From an uncultured Stenotrophomonas sp. (GTDB lineage: Bacteria > Pseudomonadota > Gammaproteobacteria > Xanthomonadales > Xanthomonadaceae), in assembly GCA_913775725.1 (NCBI GenBank), contig CAJYNG010000020.1:124001-188000 (forward strand): DNA of 64,000 nt, written 5' to 3'. Made by a program: the position numbers and the translations under genes. Positions 1 to 9,189 of this stretch are shown piece after piece. The notes under the pieces are model-generated. The model did not search any database. It was not told the DNA's origin and saw only the letters and a list, made by a program, of their open reading frames with translations. The stretch's first letter is position 1. Every line of letters starts with the position of its first letter.

Positions 1-1912
1 TGCCGCGTACGCCGGCGGTGATGTCATCGCTGTCGAAGCCGGTCGGCACCCATTCGTAGTCCACGATCAGGCGCTGTTCGTAGCCGTCCAGCGGCACGTC
101 ACGGCTGATCCGGCGCAGGTTCTCACGGCTGACCTGGGCCAGCGGCCGGGTCAGCAGGATGCGGCCCTGCAGGGCATCGATCTCGTAATCGGCGCCACGC
201 ACCATCGGCACGCGCTGCTCCACGCGGCCGGTGGTGCGGTCACGGATTTCCAGCACCACCTGGTCCGAACCACTGAGGATGCTGGCATGGCGCAGGTAGT
301 ACAGGCTGCCACCGGTGCCGATGAACTCGCTGTGGCCCGGCGCCGTCTCCGCCTGTGACCCGAACAGGCGCAACTCGCTGCGTGCGTCACCCCAGGCATT
401 GGCGCCGCGCGAACGCCACGACAGCGCCGCACCGTACAACGAGCGCACATACTGCGCGTACTCGGTGCCGGTCAGCCCGGTGTTGTAATTGCCCCACAAC
501 GCCTGGTTCTTGTCCCAGTCCATGCGCAGGTAGAAGCGGCCCATGCTGTCGACATCACGCTGGGTCAGCGAATCATCGCCGTAGGTTGGGTAGTACAGAT
601 CCGGGTCCAGGCTGCGGAACAGGTCGCGCGGGTCGGCCGTGGTGAAGCCGGTGAACAGCTCGTCCAGCGGACGGTTCTGGGTATCGGCCTGTGCGGTCAG
701 CAGGTAGCGGCCACGCGTCTTGGCCTTCAGGTAGAACGCCAGGCGACCATCACTGAGCACATCATCGTTGCGCCCGCCGCGGGCAAGATCCTGCCCTGCC
801 CCGCTGGCCTTGTTCTGGTACACGGTGATGTCGGCCAGGCCGACACCGAACAGGTACCGGCCACTGACATCGACGTCCAGCGTGCGCGCGATGGCCGGCG
901 CATCCGGCCGTTCAACGCGCACGTCGAAGGCATGATGGCCGATCGGCATCAGGTACTCGGCAGCGAACTTGCGGTCCTGGTCCAGCGGATAGCTGTCGCC
1001 GTTGATCTTCAGCGCCGCGCCCAGAGGCAGGTCGCGGCCGCGCAGGCGCACCCGCGAGCCGTATACGGGGATGTTCTGCTGGCGCAGGCCGTTGCTGTCG
1101 AACACCTGCTGCAGCAGCGACAACGACGCCGCTTGGCTGGCGTCCACCGCGGTGCCTCGCCGATCCTCCTGCGCGTCACGCAACTGCTGGTTGCCGCGCT
1201 CGAATTCCGCCGGGGTCACCAGCTGCATCGACTGCGCCGTGGTTTCATCCACATTGCCCTCGGCATCGAAGGCACGCAGCACATAGACCAGGCGGTCGCC
1301 ACGACGCAGGGGTGTCGAGGCCGGCAGCGTGCCGTCCCAGCTGCCCTGCGCGACGGCGGCCACCGGCAATTCGAACTTCGCCAGCGGTGCAACGCGGTCT
1401 GTGTCGCTGCCGCGATAGAGGCTCACTTCGAGGCGCTGGATGAAGGCGGTGTAGTTGCCACGCACGTAGAACTCGACCGGCCGCACGATGCGGCCTTCGT
1501 CGAAGGCGACCATGCCCGGTGCGGAGATCGACAGTTCCGGCTGGCCCATTGCCGGGTCTTCGGTGGCCCAGATCGCGCCCCCTTCCGGCAGGCGGATCAT
1601 GAACTCGCCGCGCACGGTGGCCTTGCCCGGTTCATCGATCGCCAGGCTGACCCGGCGGTCCGGTTGCAGGGCCTGCGAGGTCGAACGCACCGACGTGCCT
1701 TCGGACAACGGCTCGTCGTAGCTGCGCGAGCGCAGGCTGAACAGCATTTCGCCCTCGGCACTGCACTGGCTGCCGTCACAACGGATCGGAGTCGGATCGA
1801 CGGTCTGCGGCGCCGCCTGGACGGCCCCGGCCAGGCCCAGCAGCAACGCCTGGTACAGAACGGCACGCTGCATGTGGGCCGCGCGAGGCGCGGCGGAATG
1901 GTACGCGCTCAT
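1..1912 (-). CDS. Large surface or outer-membrane protein, partial (3' end off window)
   Basis: The frame is open from an ATG at 1912 to the left edge (about 637 codons) with no stop; I translated it by hand. The N-terminus has a hydrophobic stretch (AVLYQALLLGLAGAVQA) that looks like a signal peptide. The rest is rich in beta-strand-like segments, for example VEFYVRGNYTAF, GRYLLTAQ and SLYYLRHASILSG, and includes YEIDALQGRILLTRPL. This suggests beta-sandwich or barrel domains, but I cannot name a family. The start codon overlaps the stop of the upstream giant gene by four bases (ATGA), so the two are translationally coupled and probably act together at the cell surface. The C-terminus lies outside the window. 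Confidence 0.8.
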   Translation of the reverse strand, partial: MSAYHSAAPRAAHMQRAVLYQALLLGLAGAVQAAPQTVDPTPIRCDGSQCSAEGEMLFSLRSRSYDEPLSEGTSVRSTSQALQPDRRVSLAIDEPGKATVRGEFMIRLPEGGAIWATEDPAMGQPELSISAPGMVAFDEGRIVRPVEFYVRGNYTAFIQRLEVSLYRGSDTDRVAPLAKFELPVAAVAQGSWDGTLPASTPLRRGDRLVYVLRAFDAEGNVDETTAQSMQLVTPAEFERGNQQLRDAQEDRRGTAVDASQAASLSLLQQVFDSNGLRQQNIPVYGSRVRLRGRDLPLGAALKINGDSYPLDQDRKFAAEYLMPIGHHAFDVRVERPDAPAIARTLDVDVSGRYLFGVGLADITVYQNKASGAGQDLARGGRNDDVLSDGRLAFYLKAKTRGRYLLTAQADTQNRPLDELFTGFTTADPRDLFRSLDPDLYYPTYGDDSLTQRDVDSMGRFYLRMDWDKNQALWGNYNTGLTGTEYAQYVRSLYGAALSWRSRGANAWGDARSELRLFGSQAETAPGHSEFIGTGGSLYYLRHASILSGSDQVVLEIRDRTTGRVEQRVPMVRGADYEIDALQGRILLTRPLAQVSRENLRRISRDVPLDGYEQRLIVDYEWVPTGFDSDDITAGVRG

Positions 1913-4900
1913 CGGCGGGCCTCCTGTTGGCGGGCGGCCGCGCGGGTGGCGGCGCTCTCCTCGTTGCGGACGCGCAGGCGCTGCTGCACGGCGGGGCTGA
2001 GCTGGCTGCGCAGCGCCTCGAACACGGCACTGGCCCGGCGCAGGCCCAGCGCCTGGTTGTAGGCATGGCTGCCGCGCACATCGGTGTGCCCGACCAGGCT
2101 GACCTGACCACCTCCCATCTTCTCCAGGCGCGCGGCGATAGCCGCCAGCAGCGGCTTGAACTCCTCGCGCACGGCCGCCTTGTCGGTGTCGAACAACACG
2201 TTACCCAGCAGCGCACCATCCGCATCGACACCGGCCAGCAGCGAGTGCGGATCCTGCACATTGGTACGCAGCTGCACGGTCAGGCCCGCACGCGCACTTT
2301 CCGCAACCTCGGCCTGCAGCGCATCGCGCACCACCGCCGCACGGGCGAAGGCCAGCGCCTGGCTTTCGCCATTGGCGGCGATCACCACGTCGCCGCCCTG
2401 GTAGCGGTCCACCACCTCGGCCATCTTCTTCAGCACCAGGCGATAGCTGGCTTGCAGTTCGCTGCTGCCGGGTGCGAACAGCACCTCGCCCAACGCGATC
2501 TCCATGCGCTCGGCGGCGGCCTGCGGCGACGGTGGCAGGCGCACACCGAAGCTGAAGCGGGTCGGCACACCCTGGGTGACCCGTCGCAGCAGCGGGTTCT
2601 CGGTAGTCAGTTCGGCACCGGCCGGTATCGTGGCCGGGTCCAGCTTGATGATGAAGTTGCGCCCCAGGCGCGCATCGCCGCCGTGGACATCGGCCAGGTG
2701 GTAGCGGCCGAACGGATCGGTCTCCACCAGCAGGCCCTCCACCGTGGCCAGACGCACACCGGGGATGCCCTGCTCCTGGATGCCTTCGTTGCCGATCACG
2801 TAAGCCACTTCGTAGCCGTCGGCGACACGGGCGATCTCGCGGCGCACGGTCGGCGCGGCGGCGGTCAGGCCCTTGCCGGCATCGCCACTGAGCTGCACGC
2901 TTGTCGCCCCCTGTGCATCCATCCGCAAGCGGTGCCCCTGAGCGCTCTCCAGCACGAAGTCATCGCTGAAGGCCAGTTCGCGCAGGCGCTGGCGCAACAC
3001 CACCCGGTGGGCCTGGGCGGTGTCGGACGTCGAGGCGCGGCCATGCACCACGCCAATCTGCACCCCGTGCAGCAGCGGCGCGCTGGCATCGGCCAGCGAC
3101 TGCGGTCCTTCGCCACGGTCCAGCGTGGTCGAGCCCGGCACATAGGCCGCAGCAGCGAAACCGCCCTGCACACGCACGCCACTGAGCTCGGCACTGTCCT
3201 GCCAACCGTCGCCATCGCGGTCATCGAACACGGTGCCGAACACCAGGCTGTCTTCCAGCAGCGGGTCGGCCTCCATTGCCACTTCAGCGGTGGCCACGTT
3301 CGACAACGGACTGCCGTCATCGGCGGTCGCCACCGCCTGGTTCACGTGGGCACCGCTGCGCACACCTGCGCCCACCCGCAGCAGATAGGTGATGGTGGCA
3401 CTGCGACCCACCGCGATGTCCACCGCGCCGATACGCAGCGGCGACTGGCTGCTGGCCAGCGCGAACGCGCCGTCATCGTCGGCCACGCGCATCGAACCAT
3501 CGACATAGCTGAAGCCCTGCGGCGGGGTGTCGACCACCACGCCATCGCGCCAGTGACTGCCCCCCACGTTCTCCACCACCAGCTGGTAGCGCACCAGGTC
3601 GCCCACCTTCACCCGGCGCGGGCTGGCGGTCTTGGTGATGCGCAGCGAGAAATCAGAGATCACCTTGTGAAGCGTTTCGCAGGTCGTGCACTCCGGGGGC
3701 GGCGAGCCATCCGGGTACTGCCCGCGTAGACGATTCAGCACCTGCGTCCGCGCTTCCTGGTTGACGATCGCCTGGTAGACATACTCGTGGCGACCAACCG
3801 GCGTTCCACTTGGCACGGTGCAGACGATGTCCGCTCCCTGCTGTGCACATCCGGCCGGCAGGCTCTCGATGCTCAGCCCAGCGTCGGGCGTATCGACCAG
3901 CTGCAGCGGCTGGCGCAGTGCAGCGCGCTCAACGGTGGCTACCAGGGTGTAGCGCAGGCGGTCGCCAGGGCGCACGTCGGTGCCGCTGGCCGGACCGGAC
4001 TGCTTCTCGAGCACCACGCGCGGATCGGCCAACGCATGTTCGGTACTGCAGTCGCCGCTGCAAGTGGGCGTATCACCGCCACTGCCGAGCACCGCATTGC
4101 GTACGCTGCCAGCGGCCTGTGCATTGACCCGCGCGCGATAGCCCAGCGTATAGGTGCCCGGTGCGGTCCCGGCCGGCAGCGTGCACACCAGTGGATTGCT
4201 GCTGTTGCAGGTAAACGGACCGGTCTGGGTGACCGACTGCAGGTCCAGGCCGCGGCCCAGGGTATCGGTCAGGGTCACCACATCCAGCGTCTGCGAATTG
4301 GCGATCGTCACCTCGACGGTGTAGTCCACCGCATCACCGATATCGACCGGCGCCACCGTGCTGGATTGCTTGTGGTACGTCACCACCGCCGACAGCACCG
4401 GCGTGGTGGTGCCGCAGTTGCTGGTACAGGTATTGGTGCCGGTGCCACTGCCCAGCACCGCGTTGCTGACGCTGCCCTTGGCCTGCGCGTTCACCTTTGC
4501 GGTGTAATCCACCGTATAGGTGCCCGGCGCGGTACCGGCCGGCAGCGTGCACACCAGCGGATTGCTGGCGTTGCAGCTGAAGCCCTGGCTGGCGGTGACC
4601 GCGCCGAAATCGAGACCCGGGCCCATGGTGTCGGTCAGGGTGAACACGGACGTGGTACGCGAACGGCTGACCACGGCAGTGAGCGTGTAGGCGATGCTGT
4701 CACCCACTTTCACCGCACCTGCAGCGGTCGAGGTCTTGCGGTAATCGATCTCGCTGCCTGCCACCGGCGTGGTGGTATCGCAGTTGGCCGTGCACGACGG
4801 ATTGTCGCCACCACTGCCCAGCACCGCGTTGGTGACCTGGCCGCTGGCCTGCGCATTCACTACGGCGGTGTAGGACAGGCTGTAGCTGCCCGGCACGGTA

Positions 4901-7900
4901 CCGGCCGGCAGCGTGCACACCAGCGGATTGGCGGCATTGCAGCTGTAGGCGCCTGTGCTGGTCACAGCACCGAAGTCCAGACCGGTGCCCAGGGTGTCGG
5001 TCAGGGTCACGACAGCGGTGGTACGTGAGTTGGTCACCACCGTGGTCAGTGTGTAGGTCAGGCGATCCCCCACCGACACCGGACCGGTGCTGCTCACCGA
5101 TTTGGCATAACTCACCCCCGGCGTTGCGACCGGCGTGGTGGTATCGCAGTTCACGCTGCACGACGGCGTGTCGGTGCCGCTGCCGAGCACGGCGTTGCGC
5201 ACGCTGCCGCTGGCTTGCGCATTGACGGTCGCGCCGTAGGTGAGGCTGTAGGTGCCGGGCACGGTGCCCGCCGGCAGTGTGCAGACCAGCGGATTGGCGG
5301 CATTGCAGGTGAAGGCTCCCGCACTGCTCACGCCCACGAAGTCCAGGCCGTTGCCAAGGGTATCGGTGAGGGTGACCACGCCGCTGGTGCGTGCACGGGT
5401 CACGGTCACGCTCAACGTGTAATCGATGCGGTCACCGACCCGCACCGGGCCACCGGTGGACGCCTGCTTGGCGTACGCCACCTGCGGACTGGCCATCGGC
5501 GTGGTGGTATCGCAGCTGCCCACGCAGGACGGGTTGTCGGTGCCGCTCGGCACCACCGCGTTGCGCACCTGGCCGCTGGCCTGCGCGTTGACGATGCCGG
5601 TATAGGAGAACGCGTAGCTGCCCGGCACGGTGCCGGCCGGCAGCGTGCACACCAGCGGGTTGCCCGGCACGCAGCTGAAACCGCCGGCGTTGGTCAGGCT
5701 GCCAAAGTCCAGGCCGGTACCCAGCGTATCGGTCAGCGTGGTCACCGCCGTGGTACGCGCATCGGCAACCACCACGGTGACGGTGTAGGCGACGCTGTCG
5801 CCTACCGCGACTGGACCGGCCGTACTGCTGGCCTTGGAGACCGAGATCTTCGGTGCCGCCACCGGGGTGGTGGTGGTGCAGTTGCTGCTGCAGGTCGGCG
5901 TATCGGTGCCGGTGCCGACCACGGTGTTGACCACCTGGCCGCTGGCCTGCGCGTTGACGGTGGCGGTGTAGCTCAGGCTGTAGGTGCCCGGCACCGTGCC
6001 GGCCGGCAGCGTGCACACCAACGGATTGGCCGCATTGCAGGTGAACGCGCCGGCATTGCTGACACTGCCGAAATCCAGGCCGGTGCCCAGCGTGTCGGTC
6101 AGGGTCAACACATCGCGGGTATTGCCATCGGCCACGGTGACGTCGACGGTGTAGCTCACCGTCGCCCCCACAGCGACCGGACCCGCCGTGCTGGAACGCT
6201 TGGCATAGCTGACGCGCGTCACCGGTACGGTCACATCGCTGCGCGTGCAGTGGTCGGTGTCGGTGCAGCTGCTGCCCGGCGTCGGCGGCGTGCCGTTGTT
6301 GAACGGATCGTGGCCACCGCCCACGCTGGCGTGGTTGGTCAGCACGCCGGTCGCAGCCGCGGTGACCGTCACCGGCAGGGTGAAGGCCGAGCTGGAGCCG
6401 GGGCTGCCGGCTGCGGCCAGCACCTGGCTGCTGGTGCAGGTGACGTCCTGACCACTGGCCGTACAGCTCCAGCTGCCGCTCACATGGACACCCGTCCAGT
6501 TCGCGACGATGCCGGCAGGCAGCTGGTCGCGCACGGTGATCACACCCGCGGGCACGTTCGGCGGATTGCCGGTCGGCACGTCGCTGGTGTTGCTCACCGT
6601 CAGCGTGTACTGGGTTCCGGCCTGGCCGTAGTTCCAGATGCCGCCGGTGGCATTGTTGCTCTTCACCACCTTCAGCGATGGCGCGGTGATGGTGATCCGG
6701 TGATCTTCCACCTCGCCGTCATCGGCCACGCCGGTCGGATTCTGGATCTGCGCTGCATTGGTGGCATAGCGCAGGCGCACATAACTGGTGCCGGCACTCA
6801 CCGTGTTCGGGACATTCCAGCTGAGGTTGGCCTGCCCGCCGCTGCATGCCGCGATAGTGCTGCGCTCATTGGCATCGAAGCTGCCATTGCGGTTGAAATC
6901 AATCCAGCCGGCTACGCTGCCACTGCCCACGCAGGTCACCGGTTGGTTGATCTGCGTCCCGGCCTGCATCACGGTCAAGCGGTAGCCGGTCGGCCACGCA
7001 TCTTCCTCGCGACTACCGGCCACCGGCGAATTGTCGTCACCCAGCGCGTCCGGGCTGTAGCTGCTCTGCTGTTCGGTATCCGGGCCGAGGCTGCCGAGGA
7101 AATCGGTCAATGGCGGCGCCAGGCCACCCGGCATGTACGCCGCCGTGTTGATGTTGAAGTTGCTGGCGCCCTGCGGGATGCCGTCGGATCGGAACTGCAG
7201 GTCATCCACCACGTGCATCGCATCGCCGTAGCTCTGCGGCGCATCACCGAAGTCCGCGTAGGGCACCAGCAGGCCGATGGCGATGGCAGTGGTCCCGCTG
7301 CCCCGCATCGAGAAGCCCATGTTCACGGCCAGATTGCCCGGCGCGTGCGCGGCGTTGTCGAAGCTGAGGAAGGTGACCGCCGCCGTGTTGTCGTCGTTGC
7401 CGGGGCCGAAGCGGATCACCTGGTTGGCACCGCTGGTCGACTTGTTGACCAGATACGGCGTGCTGTTGGCCAGGTTCTTGCGGACCTCGACCACGTTCCA
7501 GGTGCCCTGCGCACTGGCCTCAACGAACTCGCCACTGTTGTTGATCGACTCGGCGTCGGCCATCACCACGCCACGCAGGCGATAAGGCGCCCCCCCCACG
7601 GTCGAGGTGCAGGTGATGCTGAAGCTGGATGTACCACCGGCACGCGCGATACCGGCAATCAGCTGGTTGCTGCTGCCAGTACCGCCGATGTTGTACAGAT
7701 CGTCGAGGCTGTCACCGCCAAAGTTGCCGGGACGATAGCTGCGCAGCACGTTGGTCTCGGCCGTGTTCAACCGGCAGTCGACGCGCAGGTTGATGCCCGA
7801 TGCGATGGGCAGGTCGATCGATGACGTCGCACCATCATTGAGCACGACATTGTCGACACCGTTGGCGCCACCACCCCAGGTCAACCACAGCACCGTATTG

Positions 7901-8082
7901 CGGTACGGGCTGCTGCCGCCGGTCGCATACGCGGCCGCCCACGCCAGCGAGGGCGCGCCCATCAGGAACAACAACATCAGGCCAAGTGCCATCCAGCGGC
8001 CTGGCTGCGCGCACTGCTGGGTTTTCTTGGGATGAACGCATCCACCGCCCGCGCGAATGCGCGACGTCGTCGACTGCCACAT
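1909..8082 (-). CDS. Giant repeat surface protein with DUF11-like repeats and OmpA-like C-terminus
   Basis: 2057 residues. The N-terminus carries an extended signal peptide (hydrophobic core around residues 31-50, ending LAWAA). A GEVED-type segment (WIDFNRNGSFDANE, then VADDGEVEDHRI) lies around residues 390-465. Next come DUF11-like domains, including six tandem 122-residue copies with the core TLTDTLGTGLDFG and NPLVCTLPAGT, then a degenerate seventh. An SdrD/B-like segment (FDDRDGDGWQDSAEL) follows. The C-terminal 150 residues contain an OmpA-type peptidoglycan-binding motif (NVLFDTDKAAV, GHTDVRGSHAYNQ). Start ATG 8082 has GGGGA eight bases upstream. Inference: a long, cell-wall-anchored surface protein, possibly an adhesin. 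It is coupled (ATGA) to the next gene. Confidence 0.9.
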   Translation of the reverse strand: MWQSTTSRIRAGGGCVHPKKTQQCAQPGRWMALGLMLLFLMGAPSLAWAAAYATGGSSPYRNTVLWLTWGGGANGVDNVVLNDGATSSIDLPIASGINLRVDCRLNTAETNVLRSYRPGNFGGDSLDDLYNIGGTGSSNQLIAGIARAGGTSSFSITCTSTVGGAPYRLRGVVMADAESINNSGEFVEASAQGTWNVVEVRKNLANSTPYLVNKSTSGANQVIRFGPGNDDNTAAVTFLSFDNAAHAPGNLAVNMGFSMRGSGTTAIAIGLLVPYADFGDAPQSYGDAMHVVDDLQFRSDGIPQGASNFNINTAAYMPGGLAPPLTDFLGSLGPDTEQQSSYSPDALGDDNSPVAGSREEDAWPTGYRLTVMQAGTQINQPVTCVGSGSVAGWIDFNRNGSFDANERSTIAACSGGQANLSWNVPNTVSAGTSYVRLRYATNAAQIQNPTGVADDGEVEDHRITITAPSLKVVKSNNATGGIWNYGQAGTQYTLTVSNTSDVPTGNPPNVPAGVITVRDQLPAGIVANWTGVHVSGSWSCTASGQDVTCTSSQVLAAAGSPGSSSAFTLPVTVTAAATGVLTNHASVGGGHDPFNNGTPPTPGSSCTDTDHCTRSDVTVPVTRVSYAKRSSTAGPVAVGATVSYTVDVTVADGNTRDVLTLTDTLGTGLDFGSVSNAGAFTCNAANPLVCTLPAGTVPGTYSLSYTATVNAQASGQVVNTVVGTGTDTPTCSSNCTTTTPVAAPKISVSKASSTAGPVAVGDSVAYTVTVVVADARTTAVTTLTDTLGTGLDFGSLTNAGGFSCVPGNPLVCTLPAGTVPGSYAFSYTGIVNAQASGQVRNAVVPSGTDNPSCVGSCDTTTPMASPQVAYAKQASTGGPVRVGDRIDYTLSVTVTRARTSGVVTLTDTLGNGLDFVGVSSAGAFTCNAANPLVCTLPAGTVPGTYSLTYGATVNAQASGSVRNAVLGSGTDTPSCSVNCDTTTPVATPGVSYAKSVSSTGPVSVGDRLTYTLTTVVTNSRTTAVVTLTDTLGTGLDFGAVTSTGAYSCNAANPLVCTLPAGTVPGSYSLSYTAVVNAQASGQVTNAVLGSGGDNPSCTANCDTTTPVAGSEIDYRKTSTAAGAVKVGDSIAYTLTAVVSRSRTTSVFTLTDTMGPGLDFGAVTASQGFSCNASNPLVCTLPAGTAPGTYTVDYTAKVNAQAKGSVSNAVLGSGTGTNTCTSNCGTTTPVLSAVVTYHKQSSTVAPVDIGDAVDYTVEVTIANSQTLDVVTLTDTLGRGLDLQSVTQTGPFTCNSSNPLVCTLPAGTAPGTYTLGYRARVNAQAAGSVRNAVLGSGGDTPTCSGDCSTEHALADPRVVLEKQSGPASGTDVRPGDRLRYTLVATVERAALRQPLQLVDTPDAGLSIESLPAGCAQQGADIVCTVPSGTPVGRHEYVYQAIVNQEARTQVLNRLRGQYPDGSPPPECTTCETLHKVISDFSLRITKTASPRRVKVGDLVRYQLVVENVGGSHWRDGVVVDTPPQGFSYVDGSMRVADDDGAFALASSQSPLRIGAVDIAVGRSATITYLLRVGAGVRSGAHVNQAVATADDGSPLSNVATAEVAMEADPLLEDSLVFGTVFDDRDGDGWQDSAELSGVRVQGGFAAAAYVPGSTTLDRGEGPQSLADASAPLLHGVQIGVVHGRASTSDTAQAHRVVLRQRLRELAFSDDFVLESAQGHRLRMDAQGATSVQLSGDAGKGLTAAAPTVRREIARVADGYEVAYVIGNEGIQEQGIPGVRLATVEGLLVETDPFGRYHLADVHGGDARLGRNFIIKLDPATIPAGAELTTENPLLRRVTQGVPTRFSFGVRLPPSPQAAAERMEIALGEVLFAPGSSELQASYRLVLKKMAEVVDRYQGGDVVIAANGESQALAFARAAVVRDALQAEVAESARAGLTVQLRTNVQDPHSLLAGVDADGALLGNVLFDTDKAAVREEFKPLLAAIAARLEKMGGGQVSLVGHTDVRGSHAYNQALGLRRASAVFEALRSQLSPAVQQRLRVRNEESAATRAAARQQEARR
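4018..6213 (-). repeat. Six tandem 366-bp coding repeats
   Basis: The landmark gtgcacacca (or a one-base variant) recurs at 4181, 4547, 4913, 5279, 5645 and 6011, exactly 366 bases apart each time. Each unit encodes 122 residues starting at a conserved V/I-x-Y-x-K. A seventh, diverged unit starts at 4017 in the same register and continues toward about 3650. No unit has gained or lost a codon, which points to recent duplication, gene conversion or strong length constraint. Confidence 0.95.
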
Positions 8083-8451
8083 GGTGATTTCCCCGGTCGG
8101 CCCGCGTAGGAGCCGCTGTTCAGTGGGTCGCCTGGGACGAGCTCATCAGCCTGGCGACGCGCGTCGCACGTTCTGCCGGCTCAATGGCCACTACAACCGT
8201 CCCTGGACCCGTTGGTCAGGTATGAAGTTCAGCGACTACGATACCGCACTGCAACAAAAGTGTGATGAACGTCTCATTTAAACTTGCCGATCCCGGCGTT
8301 GTTCGACGAGCACAGTTGTAGCAACCCGGAAGTGCGACACCGTGCACGATTCCGGCAGCGCGAACGCCCTTTCCGGCAAGACGTCACGCGAATTCGGCGC
8401 AGGGTGCAGTGCAGGCCCAGATCGGCGCGGAGTGCGCTGCGGGCATCGCGA
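8083..8451. other. Intergenic region without a supported gene
   Basis: This 369-base stretch lies upstream of the giant surface-protein operon and beyond the 3' end of the TetR gene. Short open frames exist on both strands, but none has a ribosome site or recognisable protein. An AT-richer patch around 8255-8282 may hold the promoter of the 8082 gene. I could not identify convincing -10 and -35 elements. Confidence 0.5.
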
Positions 8452-9018
8452 TCAGGATTTCATCGCACCCTGCTGGAACGACGCCAGCAGCGTGGAGGCG
8501 GCCATGGCCGGGGCCAGCCGACCACGTGCGAGTGACCAGGTAATGCCGTAGAAACAGGTCCAGTAGAAATCGGCCAGCCACACCGCACTGAACTCGACGT
8601 TGAACGCGCCGGCCTTCTGGCCGCGCAGGAAGAACGCCTCGAAACGTTCGCCGACCGGCGCCCAGCGCTCCGGCAGCAGATGCAGGTCACCCTGGCGCTG
8701 CTGCTCTTCCATCATCCGCGCAAACAGCAGCGTCACCAGTTCCCAGTCCGCCAGCAGCGTGGCGGTGACCTGCTGCAGTACCTGCCGTGCATCCGCGGCC
8801 TCGTCGAACCAGACCGCCGCCGCTTCCAGACGCTCGAAGCCTGCGGCGAACAGTGCTTCGTCTATCGCTTCACGTGTTGGTGCAAACCGATACAGCGTGG
8901 CCCGGCTGATGCCTGCCCCCTGCGCCAGTTCGCTGAGCGTGCAGCGCGGATGGCTGACCAGGGTGGCTGCCAGGGCGTGGTGCAGGTCGCGGCGGGTGCG
9001 TGATGCGGCAGGTCGCAT
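8452..9018 (-). CDS. TetR/AcrR family transcriptional regulator
   Basis: 188 residues from ATG 9018. A TetR-type DNA-binding region is visible near the N-terminus (TLSELAQGAGISRATLYRFAPTREAI); the rest is a helical effector domain with no recognisable ligand. I prefer ATG 9018 (MRPAASRTRRD) because it gives the usual short lead before helix 1 and leaves a TGAATCA repeat upstream. An in-frame ATG at 9063 (or TTG 9066) would add about 15 residues but would put that repeat inside the gene. Neither start has a good Shine-Dalgarno sequence. The gene is divergent from the universal stress protein gene and probably regulates it and itself. Confidence 0.85.
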   Translation of the reverse strand: MRPAASRTRRDLHHALAATLVSHPRCTLSELAQGAGISRATLYRFAPTREAIDEALFAAGFERLEAAAVWFDEAADARQVLQQVTATLLADWELVTLLFARMMEEQQRQGDLHLLPERWAPVGERFEAFFLRGQKAGAFNVEFSAVWLADFYWTCFYGITWSLARGRLAPAMAASTLLASFQQGAMKS

Positions 9019-9055
9019 GAAAGCGCTGAGGTGTGGGTTCGCCCACACGCTAGCA

Positions 9056-9104
9056 TGAATCATCAATTAATAAACTGAATCAAAAGTGATTCACCCGAAT
9101 CATA
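9056..9104. promoter_or_regulatory. Candidate TetR operator: TGAATCA repeats
   Basis: TGAATCA occurs at 9056-9062 and 9076-9082, with a third related copy CGAATCAT at 9097-9104; the spacing is 20-21 bases, about two helical turns. The middle copy pairs with TGATTCA at 9087-9093 to make an 18-base inverted repeat with a 4-base spacer. The cluster sits in the divergent TetR/USP intergenic region, which suits an operator. Binding by the adjacent TetR is inference. Confidence 0.6.
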
Positions 9105-9189
9105 GATGCGCTACAACGGAGCTGCGTCCGGTGCACCCGGGTCGGTGCACGGCAGGGAACGCGTCACAGGCATCGAAGGAGACAACGCC

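Noticed and set aside
932-2062. Plus-strand open frame of 376 codons
   Set aside because: It lies opposite the two coupled minus-strand surface-protein genes, has no family resemblance and no ribosome site.
4018-6213. Possible CRISPR or phage-type repeat array
   Set aside because: The 366-base units are translated, in frame and contiguous, with no spacers.
5215-7824. Long plus-strand open frame (869 codons) and a similar one at 3787-5028
   Set aside because: Both are antisense to the giant repeat protein. The protein would be Gly/Arg/His-rich without domains, which is what GC-rich third positions produce opposite a real gene.
8284-8535. Plus-strand open frame of 83 codons in the gap before the TetR gene
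   Set aside because: Arg-rich shadow-like composition, partial overlap with the TetR gene and no ribosome site.
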